NCBI GenBank assembly: GCA_009760855.2
Contig: WPIO01000215.1
Coordinates: 188,001-245,000 of the forward strand
Direction of reading: 5' to 3'
Origin: Cristatella mucedo
Taxonomy: Eukaryota; Bryozoa; Phylactolaemata; Cristatellidae
DNA: 57,000 nt
Part shown: piece after piece, positions 13,012-25,160 of the stretch
Layout of the letters: every line of letters starts with the position of its first letter
How positions within the stretch are numbered: position 1 is the first letter of the stretch
The notes under the pieces: generated by a model
What the model was told of the DNA's origin: nothing
What the model saw: only the letters and a program-made list of their open reading frames with translations
Databases searched by the model: none
Position numbers and translations under genes: made by a program

Positions 13012-13896
13012 CTGCTGCCACTGGACCATCATGCTTCTCACAGTGCCTCGTGCTCCTCTCAGATCCCTAGTATCAGACCCAGCGATCAGAGGCCAGCGAT
13101 CAAAAGAAGAGACTGACGAGTCACCGACTCCCTAGTGTCCGACTTCATTTCCAATGCAAAGCCGAAAACAGCCTTAGCTTTGAGCACTAGCACAAAAAAA
13201 AGCATAAATATTCCGGATTTCCACACGGGAGTACGAGTATAGGCAACGAGCATGCCTAAGTATTCCTAGTGAGCCCAAGCCGAGCGAGAGAGGCTGAATG
13301 GCTCACTGATCCTCTAATTTGCCGGCAGGCAGTAGCACGAGTGACTCTTTGCACAACGGTACACAGATGGCCTGAGGATCCAAGCCCTCGCTCAGCACGT
13401 GGCATCAGCCTGCATGCAGCTCAGGCTGCACTCAGCATGATGCTGCTCTTGCTCAGCTTTCATCTCTTATCAGTTTTAGAGCCTTTTGGTGTCTTGCGAT
13501 GGATGCTGGAGTGGACTGGACTGCATGGCTACAGGGCAGGAGCAGCACAGACACAGACCGGTGCCCGATTGAGTCACGTGACCACATTTACCTGCTTCTT
13601 TTTACCAAGGCCTTGTTTGGTGCTGTACGGCAGAGGCATCTCAGCCTTGATGCTGCTAACGAATATGCCAAATTGTGTACTTATTGCCTTGTATGTACTT
13701 GTAAGTAAACCCCTGCCGGTGGCGGGCTCTAGGAGGACAGCAGGCTCTAGGCCATCTCTAGGCTGCTTGGTCGGATGCACAACCGACGACAACTAGGGTA
13801 CACTTGGGAGCAGCTGCAGCTGCAGCTGTTCATTGGCCATCCGGCAGGTACTAGCCTGCAGGTGTGGCACTCATGAGCAGCATTTCAGCATCAGCA
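13012..13896. other. No recognisable gene
   Basis: GC-richer than average, with several overlapping frames such as 13269-13796 plus. None has a recognisable motif. It lies between two LINE A fragments. Confidence 0.35.
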
Positions 13897-14255
13897 ATCA
13901 CTTATCGTCACGTCGTGGCAAGGTGCTGCTGGCAGCAGACAGCTGAGCAAAAGCAGAGCTAAATGCACGGTCTCCACACGATTTAAGGTTTTTATGAGGT
14001 ATTTCTAGACTGTTGGATTCCGAAAAGCGAGTGGTACGATGCTTTGCCTGATGGGGTAGTATCTCTGAAAGATAGGCTGGAGCCATAGAATGAAGAGACC
14101 TAAAAGTGAGCGACAAAACCTTGAAGTCAATCCGTTGCTTGACTGGTAACCAGTGCAGGTCGGCGAGAAGTGGAGTAATGTGGCAACTGCGACGCTCACG
14201 ACAGACAAGCCTAGCTGCAGAGTTTTGCACCAGCTGCAATCGCCTGATCGCACAT
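13897..14255 (-). mobile_element. LINE A internal fragment (reverse transcriptase C-terminus)
   Basis: The minus strand keeps one of the best translations of the family: 113 codons open from 14239, with LVQNSAARLVCRERR, HITPLLADLHWLPVKQRIDF, KVLSLTFRSLHS and APAYLSEILPHQAKHRT in order, then DRAFSSAFAQL. These are hallmark C-terminal motifs of L2/CR1 LINE polymerases. The 3' hairpin and ATT tail are missing, so this is an internal fragment left by rearrangement rather than a simple 5'-truncated insertion. Confidence 0.88.
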
Positions 14256-14697
14256 GCTGGTAGGCCAGTAAGCAGTGAGTTGCTGCAGCCTTAGGGAATA
14301 GGGAGCCCTAGTGGCTGTGCATGCTTGAGTATTCACGGCAGCAGCACCAGAAGCAGCAGCCATATCTGTGGCAGCAGCAGCAGTCGGCCTGTCAACAACC
14401 AGCCGGTGGCCAGGCTGCAGCAGTTAGCTGCCGACTAGGCCGACATATCAGGAGGAGGCCATGCACCAGAGGAGAGTCTCCTGCCAGAGCTACGGACAGA
14501 TCGAGGCCCAGATTCGAGACAGAAGCTGTCTGTCATTGATCTCCTTCGTATAAACTACTCAGGCAGGCTAGTTATCAGTGGCGACAGCAGAACAGCAGGC
14601 CGAGTCACAAAGGGTCCCAACCTTACTGAACAAGGACCCTGACATCCGAGGCTTGCCTTCCCTTTCCTCCTTGGCCCCTAATAACTTATGCATATGC
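14256..14697. other. No recognisable gene; CAG-rich patch
   Basis: CAG-rich sequence at about 14338-14400 reads as poly-Gln on the plus strand within a 72-codon frame (14321-14539). No domain recognised. Confidence 0.35.
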
Positions 14698-14800
14698 GCG
14701 CACGAGCGCCCATACATACACTTATACACACGTGCATGCGTGCACACACACACACACGCGCATACACACACGTGCGCGCGCATACACACACACACACAGT
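14698..14800. repeat. Interrupted CA/CG alternating tract
   Basis: Alternating purine-pyrimidine sequence of CA with GC and GTGCGCGC interruptions. Such sequence can adopt Z-form DNA. Confidence 0.85.
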
Positions 14801-15047
14801 CAACTGGATGATGTACCATGTCATGATCTGATTGATGATACCAATGATGAGACTTGGATGACGTAACCTGCTAAGATTTCAGTATCCTCCCTAAGCGTGA
14901 AACTCACTAACACATGACTTCACGGCATCATCTAATTTGACACAATTGGATGAAAAAAGGTAGCCCCCACCTATTTCAGCAATTGCTCTGACCGTAAGAA
15001 TTTTCTTTGTATGCTGATACGTGGCACTCTTTCATTCATGCCCTGAT

Positions 15048-15262
<215 letters not shown>

Positions 15263-15478
15263 TATGATTGCACCAGGACAGGACCGGTCTGAGATGCTGG
15301 TCTAGGATGATGCATAGCCGGAGGCCCGAACAGTTCAGTCGAGGCATCTCAGGCTTTGTCTTCAAAGAGAAGCTGCATGCCAGGAGTTAAGCTTGCAGCA
15401 GCCTCATACTGACGTGAAGCGAATCAAAAAAGTTGCAACGAATAAAAGAAAAAAGTGCTTGCTGTGCTAGCCACGAGG

Positions 15479-15667
15479 ATGGAAGAGATTCTTGTACACT
15501 CACACTCGACGTCTCAGGCTGCTGCTGCAGTGGCCGATGCAGCAACACCAGCAGCAGCAGTAGCGGCGGCAGCAGCAGCGAGTGCAGTCTCTTGCTATGC
15601 CAACAATGGTCCGTGCCAGTACCAGAAGTTGCTCTTCGGGCATAATGAATCAGCAGAAGACCTTTGA
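15479..15667 (+). CDS. Possible small frame, Ala-rich, 62 codons
   Basis: An ATG at 15479 opens MEEILVHSHSTSQ, followed by an Ala/Val-rich stretch from GCA repeats, then SCYANNGPCQYQKLLFGHNE and a TGA. The non-repetitive ends look protein-like, but the centre is a repeat that stays open in several frames. The start has a purine at -3. No family recognised and no neighbouring gene to support it. It could be an exon, a microprotein or chance. Confidence 0.2.
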   Translation: MEEILVHSHSTSQAAAAVADAATPAAAVAAAAAASAVSCYANNGPCQYQKLLFGHNESAEDL

Positions 15668-16129
15668 TATTTCACTTTGCTGCTTTTTCGAAGACTCTTC
15701 CGACAAAGGAAGTGCATTCACTCCCCCTACCCAGATTAAGGGGTCGACTGCCTGGTTCTGTGTAACCCAAGCCCACCCATAGGTAGGGTTACAAGGAATA
15801 TGCATCGCTGCCGAGGCTGGCAGAAATCATCCAAGCGATAGAGCAAACACTCTGCACGTGAGCTCTATGCACTTCGAGGTTCGCTTCCTGACAGCTGACT
15901 GCTGGCTAATTGAAGCGATGACCTCCCCGTCTGACATGATCCCTCATATCCCCATCCATCACAGCCATGGCCCTCACAGCCCTTAATTTTTCAAGCCAAA
16001 GCCCCAGTCTCTCACCCCCCAGCGGCCCACTCTTCTTTTCTCTCTACTTTATGAAAAAGTGAAATGCTATCGCAGCCTAATGTAATGACATCTCGAATTT
16101 GTAGCACCAAAAAGCACGCTGGGGCTCGA

Positions 16130-16205
16130 CGTGTTCCGAAATTCTCGAACCCATGATGCCAGTCGTTAAAAGCAACTGCCTTACCTCTCGGCCAAACCAG
16201 CACCG
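16130..16205 (-). mobile_element. tRNA-derived sequence (SINE head or tRNA pseudogene)
   Basis: On the minus strand an A-box-like TGGCCGAGAGGT (16183-16194) is followed at tRNA-like spacing by a B-box-like GGGTTCGAGAA (16142-16152). The segment GAGGTAAGGCAGTTGCTTT is nearly the same as the head of SINE1 at 16511, so it probably comes from the same source tRNA. The acceptor stem does not pair, so it is not a functional tRNA gene. Confidence 0.6.
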
Positions 16206-16510
16206 AGTATCATTGTGCGAAACCATACTTGACGAGGTGTTATGCAGGACAGTTTTCTGTCGGGCTTACACAAGTTGTCGTCTAGCCTACATCGTTTACC
16301 TAGCCTCTTGCAATAGACATTATCAATCGGAAGCTGCAGTATTGAATCAATAAAGTGGCCTTGCAGAATCGCAGATGTAAAAGTAAAGTCAAAGGCTAAA
16401 GCGTAAAATGTGAAGCTGCAACCACTAGGTAGAGCTACTTCAGCAAAGTGGAGCCCAGGCACACGCAGACATGGTCGCTGGCGACTGGGAGTACAAATGC
16501 AGGTCAATCC

Positions 16511-16662
16511 CACTAGGTAAGGCAGTTGCTTTCACGACCTCGCTTCTGAGGTCGTGGGTTCGATTCCTGCGGTGGGTGATCCTTTATCGCCACTGCAAGC
16601 AGTGGTGATAGCCGTAAAGGCTCTTCTGTCGCTATACAAAAAGAGGCTGTTTAATCAGCTAA
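16511..16662 (+). mobile_element. SINE1 (tRNA-derived SINE)
   Basis: Head with TAAGGCAGTTGC, then a hairpin CACGACCTC...GAGGTCGTG directly before the B box GGGTTCGATTCC (16557-16568). The body contains ATCGCCACTGCAAGCAGTGG and ends with CTTCTGTCGCTATACAAAA, AGGCTG and TTAATCAGCT. The same body is found at eight other places here. Confidence 0.85.
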
Positions 16663-17202
16663 GATATCTTATCTGTATATCTAATCCAAATGCAGTGTGC
16701 TTCCTACTTTCATTATGTGTTTATATACGGGCCCTTATCATAATGACCCTACCACTTATCACCATACCAATAGTATGGCGACACACAGATAGCAACCGAA
16801 CACGTTATATTGTTGTCAAGACTCTTGCATCAGATTCTGCTATGCTCATGAAGAAAATATGTAGAACCTCAGATGAAATGATGGGAATAAAAAATAATCC
16901 CAAAAGTAATCATTGAAAAAATGCACCATCTCATTCAAACTAAGGAGCTATTGCTGTTTTTTTAAAGATTAATGTCTTCCGAGAATTGATTTGGAAGTGT
17001 CACGGAATCGGGCAAGCATTGACAATTTTGCTTCAGGAAAAAACGGTTTGGCTCTGCAAGCAGGAAACAATATCCAACTTGGCCCTGCTGAGCCAGCTGT
17101 CTCTGTACAGAATACAGGGCAAGCTAGCCGGCTATTCGTGAAGCTGGCGGCTTCGATGGAGAGAACGAGCAGAGAATGAGCTGGTTCAACAATGCTGTAG
17201 AG
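16663..17202. other. No recognisable gene
   Basis: AT-richer DNA with a 120-codon frame starting upstream (16554-16916) that begins inside the SINE and has no recognised motif. Confidence 0.4.
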
Positions 17203-17367
17203 CAGTGGTTCTCAACCTTCTAATGCTGCGACCCTTTAGTACAGTTCCTCGTGTTGTGGCGAACCCAACCATAAAATTATTGTATGCAAAATTTAAAAAT
17301 AGGCAGCCCCTGTGAAAGGGTCGTTCGGCCCCCCAAGGAGTCGCGACCCACAGGTTGATAACTGCTG
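17203..17367. mobile_element. hAT-type non-autonomous DNA transposon with SPIN ends
   Basis: A 165-bp element whose ends form inverted repeats: CAGTGGTTCTCAACCTTC at 17203 and AGGTTGATAACTGCTG ending at 17367. The subterminal sequences, ATGCTGCGACCCTTTAGTAC and GTTGTGGCGAAC on one side, GTGAAAGGGTCGTTCGGCC and GAGTCGCGACCCAC on the other, are those I know from the SPIN ('Space Invaders') hAT family. Flanking 8-mers CTGTAGAG and TTATAGAA agree at five of eight positions, the others being transitions, and both keep TA in the middle as Buster-type hAT target duplications do. The interior is shorter than the usual SPIN miniature element of roughly 220 bp. There is no transposase. It looks old but complete at both ends. 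Confidence 0.88.
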
Positions 17368-18890
17368 TTATAGAAGCGCATACCATATTGTAGCAATGTC
17401 GATGCACGCTGCACTGGTAAGCTGAAACGACAATGCGAAAACGAGATAATTCCAAAACAAGCCTCAACCCATGGCTGAGGCCAAGCTCAGCCTACCTGCA
17501 TACACATTCGAACCCAGTCACCGATTAGTCACGGGCTTCCGGAGGCTATCCTGGTGAGACAGTGCTGCTGCTGCACATGCTAGTTCTCTCCTCTCGACAG
17601 AGGCACTGCCAGAAAGATTCTTCCTCCTTACCCTCCGCGATTCTGGCCATTTCCACCGAGTCCAGGGCCTCCTCTCCTACCGAGCTTCTGGCCTGGCCGA
17701 TTGTAGTCAACCGGCACTGGCACCAGCAGGCTGCGGCCTGCAGCTCTAATCATTCCGACAGGATATCACAGTACCAGAAGGAAAGAAGATCGTGTCGTGA
17801 GGTCTGTGGTGGTTGAGACAACGACAACATCTGAAATCTGAGTAAGTCATACAAGCTCCACCTGTTGTGAGGATGAGTCTTTTCTGAGGAGAAGTCATCC
17901 ACCGGCTGCAATCGTGGCCCTTTGGCCCAGCAGCATGGCCCTTTTCAATTCGAGCAGATAACAACAGCCAAAGGAGAACCTGAACTGATCAGCTCAGCTG
18001 CATCCCACTCCTCTGTGACCTGCCTGAAATAACTGGGCTCCTGCTAGGCTGCCTGCGGTCGGTCGGTCGGTGCTGCACATCAAAGCATCGATTAGCAGTC
18101 ACCCTGGCAGCACAGGAGTTTGCTCCCTCACAGCTCAGTCTGTGCAGCAGAGGGCTAAGTCACAGTGGCTTTTGTCAAAATCTAATGTGGATGGCAAGGG
18201 ATCATGCAGATCAGGCGAAATGGTGACAAAGCTGTCTCAAGTCACCAAGTGATCATTTGCTGGGCCATTTATCCACTATGAGTTGCAGGGAGGTTAGCTT
18301 CACAGTGGGTTGGGTAGGGCAAACCCTCCTCTACCTAGCCACCCGAGCACACCTACAGGCAGGCAAGGCATTTGCTCAGTCGTCTGACCTGGTTCTCTCA
18401 TTTTTATTTTTCAGACTTCCTGGCACGATCGTTGGCATGATCGTTTACACGATCGTTTACTCGTTTACCCATTGCAGCAATAATGCCTTGTGGCCATGTG
18501 ATCTTACCCTGGGCTGTGGTACAGTTCCGGTGCCAGGTGACCAAAGTGCATAAGACAACACTGCCTAACACAGAGACTTTGGCTATCCTTGAATGTATCA
18601 CTCCAGAGAAAGAGTGGGGCATAGCAAAGATCTCTGTCTTTTTTAAACAATTAACAGTTATCACGAGCCAAGATATGTATGGCAGTGCCTGGAGTGCATC
18701 AGCAGGCACTTATGCATGCTTGCACACTCACTACCACACCCAAATCCACCCACAAGCATATATCCTCCCAATAACAAACCTACATCTACTAACACATGAG
18801 CAGTCATGTACAGGCAATGTTAATTTGCATGACACATAATCGCTTTCTGCCCAAGAGTATGCAAGTCCAACCATTAGAGAAATCCAAACT
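17368..18890. other. No recognisable gene; short 12-mer repeat
   Basis: Only short frames. At 18424-18468 three imperfect copies of ACGATCGTTTAC stand in a row. Nothing else is recognised. Confidence 0.4.
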
Positions 18891-19480
<590 letters not shown>

Positions 19481-20044
19481 GACTGTCCTTTAGCAGAGCC
19501 TGCAGCACTGTTGACTAGATCCTAATGACTTTCAGGCAGTTGAAAGTCTGTAAGAAGCCAACAGCAATTCTCTTTATTAATGCAGTACCTCAGCATTGTT
19601 AACAGGCTCTTGCATGGCTTTATGAATAGGATCCCCATCTATTGACGTCGGGATAGAGGCCTGTCGACACAGCAGCAGCAGTTCGAGTTCATATCTACTA
19701 GTCATCAGAAGGCAAAATAAACATGACATCACAGTGCCTGAGTGTGCCCACAGCACCCAAAGATTAGATCGGCAGCCTGAGCAGGACAACAGGGCTGCCT
19801 GCCAAGGAGGCACGGGAGCTTCGTTCTGCACATTGTTCTGCACTGTCTGCTTTAGCTTGGCATCTCTAGTTAAATGCCAGCTTGCCGATGGTATCCAGCT
19901 GCCACGGTTGTAGCCACTGGCCCAGGCTGCTGCAGGTGCCAGTTGCCAGCTGCCCCCCATAGATATGTACTGGCTTAGGACACCAAGCTAATCTCCAATA
20001 CGGCCTCGGGTGACCTGCTGCTGCTGCTACCATTTATTGCCCTC
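19481..20044. other. No recognisable gene
   Basis: A 127-codon minus-strand frame (19577-19960) has balanced composition but no motif I recognise. No repeat found. Confidence 0.35.
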
Positions 20045-20202
20045 GGGTCTTAGCCAAGGGGTAAGGTGCTCGAACTTCACGATCGTGGGTCGTGGGTTCG
20101 ATTCCTGCAGTGGTTAATCCTGCATCGACCACTGAAAGCCGTGGTGAAAGCAGTGGTGATTGATTCTTCGGCAGCCATATCAGTGAGGCTGCAAAATCAG
20201 CC
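20045..20202 (+). mobile_element. SINE1, with intact A and B boxes
   Basis: Best-preserved SINE1 head: A box TAGCCAAGGGGT (20051-20062) and B box GGGTTCGATTCC (20094-20105), the internal RNA polymerase III promoter of a tRNA-derived SINE. The body and 3' part (GATTCTTCGGCAGCCATATC, GAGGCTGCAAAATCAGC) are diverged from the other copies. Confidence 0.85.
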
Positions 20203-20944
20203 TTCCTTTATTTCTAGATAGCCAATGGGTAGCCCATGGGGCTGGCGGGATCAGGTCGAGATTCAGTGAACAAAGCCTCGCGCCAAAAGCGCTAGCATTT
20301 GGGACAGCTGTGTCCAGCTACAGAGCATGTATCGACCATGGCCTGCAAGCAAGAAGTCACCTACGGCCTCGGCTGGTGAGGCAACCTGAAAACTGAGCAT
20401 AATTGCTCAAAAGTCCTTGATCCCTAGTTTAATTGGAGCAGTTTTTGCAGAAGAAGGCATCAGCATTGCAATGGCAGGAAGAGTTTGCGTAGAAGGAAGG
20501 TACTACTCCATCGAAGTCTTTGCACTTGGGCTAGCACTTCTGCTGCCAAATGTGGCACAGAACCTGAGAAGACACTGGAAGAGAAAAAGACATGCCGTGC
20601 TTGAGCAAGTTGATTTGAAACCGGATGCAGGTAGCAAGAATTGTGCTCTATTCGTTCGCCTGCGATTGGGTGGTAGCTGTGGGCTAGAGTTTCAAGAATG
20701 GCTGCTGTCCAGCTAAAGTTAGAGCTGCACCTGCACCTGAGCACTAGTTTTCATCATCAGGCACTGGCCACTGAGTTCACTTGGAAGCAGTGGGAATTGT
20801 GACAGAAGCCTGCTTCCACTTTCTTCCTTTTCATTTGGCAGGCAATGTGCTCAACCAATCAGTGGCTAATTCAGCCATATCTCGGTCGCAAATGGGCTCC
20901 TGCTAGTAGCCACAGCAGCCCCAAAGGCAGCAGAGCCTGGGGTA
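20203..20944. other. No recognisable gene
   Basis: A 99-codon plus frame (20417-20716) is open but has no recognised domain. It precedes the longest LINE A copy and could include further 5' LINE sequence too decayed to see. Confidence 0.35.
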
Positions 20945-21942
20945 GCAATTCGGCAGGCAGTCGCTGACAATTTTCTAAAACTAGACGATGATAAAACTAA
21001 CTTACTAGTTATCGGAAAACCCAGTGTGGTTCAGCAATTGGAAAGGCTGGCAGTTAAAATTGGCCGTGCCAGCATATCTCCCATTGAATCAGCTCGAAAT
21101 CTAGGTGTCATGTTCCGAAGTAACCTCTCGTTAGACGATCACATCAGCTCCACAGTCAAATCTGCCTACTTTTAGCTTCATAGCATTGCTAAAATTCGGG
21201 CTTGTTTAGATAAGAATACCACGTCTAAGTTGGTCCATGCATTTCTGACATCCTGACTTGATTTCTGTAATTCGCTGCTTACTGGCCTACCAGCATGTGC
21301 GATCAGGCGATTGCAGCTTGTGCAAAACTCTGCAGCTAGGCTTGTCTGTCGTGAGCATCGCAGTTGCCACATCACACCACTTCTCGCCGACCTGCACTGA
21401 CTACCAGTCAAGCAACGGATCGACTTCAAGGTTTTGTCGCTCACTTTTAGGTCACTCCATTCTTTGGCCCCTGCCTATCTCTCAGATCTACTCCCCCACC
21501 AGGCCAAGCATCATACCACTTCCTTTTTGGAATCCGACAGTTTACCAATATCTCCTACAAACCTCAAATCCTTTGGAGACTGAATTTAGTTTGTATGCTC
21601 CCAAAGCCTGGAACTCCCTCCTGACTTACGTCAGAACATCCCCTGACTTGACCACATTTAAAAAGAACTTACAAAACACCTATTTAGGACAGCATTTAGT
21701 CGGTTCCTGTGATTCGTCCTTCATGTGCTTATGCATGCTGACACTGTGCATGCTGCCACTAACCACATTTGCATGCTGACCCTGTGCATGTCAACCCTAA
21801 CGACGTTGTTCATGTTGTTTATCAAGCATGATATTCCTTACGATTCAATCGCGTTTCCCTTTGCAGCAAATGTAAAGCACCTAGGGAGAGATTGAGTTCT
21901 CTGAGGGCACTTTATCAAGCGCATCATTATTATTATTATTAA
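20945..21942 (+). mobile_element. LINE A, longest copy, truncated and inactivated
   Basis: About 1 kb of the 3' half of an L2/CR1-like LINE. In order I can read LDDDKTNLLVIGKPS, ARNLGVMFRSNLSLDDHISS, SKLVHAFLTS, LDFCNSLLTGLPACAIRRLQ, LVQNSAARLVCREHRSCH and APAYLSDLLPHQAKH, matching the thumb and C-terminal region of these polymerases. Stops interrupt it, for instance after the VKSAYF motif, after HAFLTS and in place of the Trp of LHWLPV. The 3' end has the family hairpin (AAAGCACC ... GGGCACTTT) and ends in ATT repeats. The endonuclease and polymerase catalytic core are absent. It cannot be active. Confidence 0.9.
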
Positions 21943-22635
21943 ACACTGTTTCCAGGCCGTGATCAGTCAAGAACCTGAATCAATGGTGGTGGTGATAAGG
22001 CCAAGAGGACTAAGGCACAATTATACTAGTACTTAGAGTGCTCTAAATTACTTAAATCTACTTCAAGCAATCGAAAATCAGCTTCACCAAGCTTCAACAA
22101 TGAACGCGTGCTATGTGCAGATGTATTTAGAGAAAGTTCCAAAAACATGATGTCGTTGAGCATGTGGTTTCTTATGCTTAAGTACTGCAATGGTCAGCCC
22201 AGTCTCTTCCAGGGCCCAGTTGCACTGAGATCCGTTTGCATGTTTCACATGTTCACTTTCGGCTGGGTCGGCCTTTGCAGTCTATTTCCTAAGAAAAGTC
22301 CACTTGAATAATAACCTAAATTAAATGTTGCAGCCATCACTCAAGTCAATTGTTTTAATGAGTTGTCGCCACCACAATTTTGCAGTGGACCTCGAATTTT
22401 TGCAGTGGGTTCTTTGCACGTGACTAGACTGCTCTGCTGCCTGACCTGGCTGCTCTGGGCCATTAAGTGCCATAAGCAGCCAATCAGCTGGCACGTTACG
22501 TCAAGAACCTATATCAGTAGCTCCAAGCTGCGACAAGAGGCTATGCTAGAGTTTTTATTTTTCAAGGCTAATCCAGAGTCAAAGTAAGTAGCACTTGGCA
22601 TGTCATACTCAGACGAGGCTCGATTAAGACACAGA
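21943..22635. other. No recognisable gene
   Basis: Unremarkable DNA between two LINE A copies. No coding or repeat signal recognised. Confidence 0.4.
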
Positions 22636-22821
22636 AAAGTAACCACACTTGCATGCTGACACTGTGCACGCCACCCTTTAACCATGTTATTCTTGTTGTT
22701 TATTGAGCATGCTACCACTAACCATTCGATCGTGCTTCCTTTGCAGCAATTGGAAAGCACCTAGAAAGAGATTGAGTTCTCCGAGGGCACTTTATCAAAT
22801 GTATTATTATTATTAATAATA
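22636..22821 (+). mobile_element. LINE A 3' end with (ATT)n tail
   Basis: Only the 3' untranslated part: CATGCTGACACTGTGCACG, the TTTATTGAGCATGCTACC segment, the hairpin (GAAAGCACCTAGAAAGAGAT ... GGGCACTTT) and ATT repeats. It shares the GCACC/GGCAC changes of the 20945 copy, so both may come from one subfamily. Confidence 0.85.
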
Positions 22822-23479
22822 ACAGTTTTTAGCCGTATGGATGTCAAATAGTAATATAAACACTACCCATCCATTATTGGAATCAAGTAACAAACTAATT
22901 GCCCTCACGATTGCCTACTATACAGTGATTCTTTCCATTACGCAGCTTTTCAAACGACTACTCGCAAGCACTCACTATTTCGGAGTTCAGAGTTTTTGCA
23001 TGAAAGGAAAAATACCGGCAATTACAGATGCAACGTTTGTTGCTGCCACGCTATTGACATGCATTGCTGATATGCATGTAGTCATGCTTGGAGAAAAAAG
23101 CGTACTCACATGTAGCAACTCACCTCTACCGACATTGACCTGCTCACCTACTCCCCAAGTGAGCTAATGCAATCAAGGTTGCCTGTACGGCTAAAACACC
23201 ATCATTGCATCTCCTCGAATACCAGCATTGCACCCCCATAAACGGTAGGCTGGATCGATATCAACAGCTCATCTCTACCTCCAGTCCCCAGAGCAAGTCA
23301 CTGAGGCAGGTTGCAATCCGTCCCCCTCCACTAGAATCATAAGTAGCCGGCTCACCTTGAGCATCGTCTGATTATTGGAGTTCAATAGCCACTTCATCTT
23401 CTCTGATCTCTGAGCGAGGCTCTCGATAGATGCTCACTCACTAGCCCACAGTCTTCCTGTGAGCCACTTCGCCTTGGCG
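22822..23479. other. No recognisable gene
   Basis: A 108-codon plus frame (22841-23167) is open but shows no recognised motif. No repeat family. Confidence 0.35.
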
Positions 23480-24330
23480 GTGACATGCACATCGAAGTGT
23501 TATGCGACGCACCATGTCGATGTCGCCTGCCGCTCGCTATCGGGCCGAGGATCTGCCTCGGCAGCAGCATGACTCCAGCATATCTGCCAGCATGCCGGGC
23601 AGGCAGGCGCCCGACTGACAGGTGCCCTCCTACTGGGTCTCAGTTGGCCGGCAGCTGGCCGGCCATTCAGCTGCTGCCCGAGCGGCTGCTAGCCTCACTC
23701 TCGATCGCAGCCTCCATTGTTCCTGCTACGGCTGGCTGAGCCCGACTCGGCTGCTGACTGCGAGCGACTGACTCCAGGCGGGCCTTTGTTGAATGCTATC
23801 GCACGCTGTGCATCTCCATTAACGGTAGTCCTGGACCAGCTCCTGCGACTGCTGATCGACTCGAGCGAAAGCCTCGTCGTGAAAAGCCCCACCCAATGCT
23901 CGTCCATTCACTGCCCTCCTCCCTCTCCCACAAGCCACCAGCGCCGACGCCCAGAGCGGCTGGCAAATCAATTACGATGCTATCGTCTCTCAACTTGGTA
24001 CACTCCGTCTAGAGTCAATAAGGACCAGCTAATTGTGTCGGTCGAGCTGGCCGAGCCGATGGCGGCCGCCAGCCGTCAGGGCCGAGTGCTGGGCATCGCA
24101 AGCAGCCAGCCGCCATTCGTCTGCCTTTCCTAGATGAACTAGATGGACGCCAAGCTGGCGTCATCTGTTTTCCATTTCTGACTGTCCACTATCAGAGCGC
24201 TGGGCGTGGAAATTCTGAAGCTACGAATACGACTATTAGTCCAACCGCGGTAAGAAACTCCACACCGCATACGACTATTATCCCTACCGCGATAGCAGAA
24301 ACTCCGAACCCTGCAGACGACACTCGTTCC
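23480..24330. promoter_or_regulatory. CpG-rich patch, possible regulatory island
   Basis: GC content and CpG frequency are raised relative to both flanks. A 138-codon plus frame (23717-24133) and antisense frames are open, but none has a recognisable domain. It could be an unmethylated island with a first exon. No TATA box or splice sites stand out. Confidence 0.3.
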
Positions 24331-24340
24331 TAGAACCGTA
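24227..24340. repeat. Degenerate tandem repeat, about 42-46 bp unit
   Basis: ATACGACTATTA starts at 24227 and again at 24269, each followed by CC, ACCGCG and AGAAACTCC. A weaker third unit with GAACCGTAAGAAG follows from about 24315. Confidence 0.6.
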
Positions 24341-25003
24341 AGAAGCTTTTGACGAGCTTTTGATGACGACTATCACGACTGCCAGCACAAGGAACTCTAA
24401 AGTGCTGCAGAAGACTAAGCATGTCTCTGGAAGATGTTTAGCAAATCTCGAGAGCAACATTTGTATTAATACGTACGGTACGTGTAGAAGTAGTTTCGTA
24501 CTGCATTTTATGGCCGTCGGCAAGCACGGCGACAGCCGTAGCTGCTCTTCAGCCGCCATTTAAATTTAAATTTAATTTTAAAGGCCAATAAATCGACCGA
24601 CCTTTTTATAACCTTCTTAAGGGGAGAAATCCTGGTAAACGTCGTAGACGTCCTCGAAAAGCTGCAGAGCATGTATGGGGGCGTCCTCCGTAGGTTTCTT
24701 CACTTTTATCAAGGACTAAATCTAAACTTTAAGCGATCTAGATGAGCATTCTCCTTTGACGTTTCTCTCACTAGAAACCGAATTCCATATAAGGGCGCTT
24801 TAAGAACAATTAATTATAGTGACTTTTATTTTTTATGCATTGCGTCTTTCACTGGAAGAGTCGCGACCGACATCTTGCCGTAAGCGTGTCTTCGGGGTTA
24901 GTAACAGTCAAGTAAGCTGCATTAGCGGCGGTTTCGTAACTAAGAAACAGCTCGAGAAAGCTTGCGAAAGATGAATGAAATTAACAGTGAACGCTAGCTA
25001 ATT
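24341..25003. other. No recognisable gene
   Basis: Includes an AT-rich palindrome-like run around 24560-24585. No coding or repeat signal recognised. Confidence 0.4.
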
Positions 25004-25160
25004 CAATAGCCTCGCTCATATAGCGGCAGAAGAGCTTTAATGACTATGACCACCGCTTGCATCAGGTAGTAACAGATCTCTAAAGGGAGAACCCCCTCGA
25101 ACCCACGACCTGGGTGGTTACGAGCAAGCACCTTAACTCATGGGCTAAGACTCAAGGGCA
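25004..25160 (-). mobile_element. SINE1, minus strand
   Basis: The minus strand reads an A box TTAGCCCATGAGT near 25145, a B box in GGTCGTGGGTTCGAGG near 25098-25112, then a body with AGCTCTTCTGCCGCTATATG to 25015. Diverged in the middle. Confidence 0.8.
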
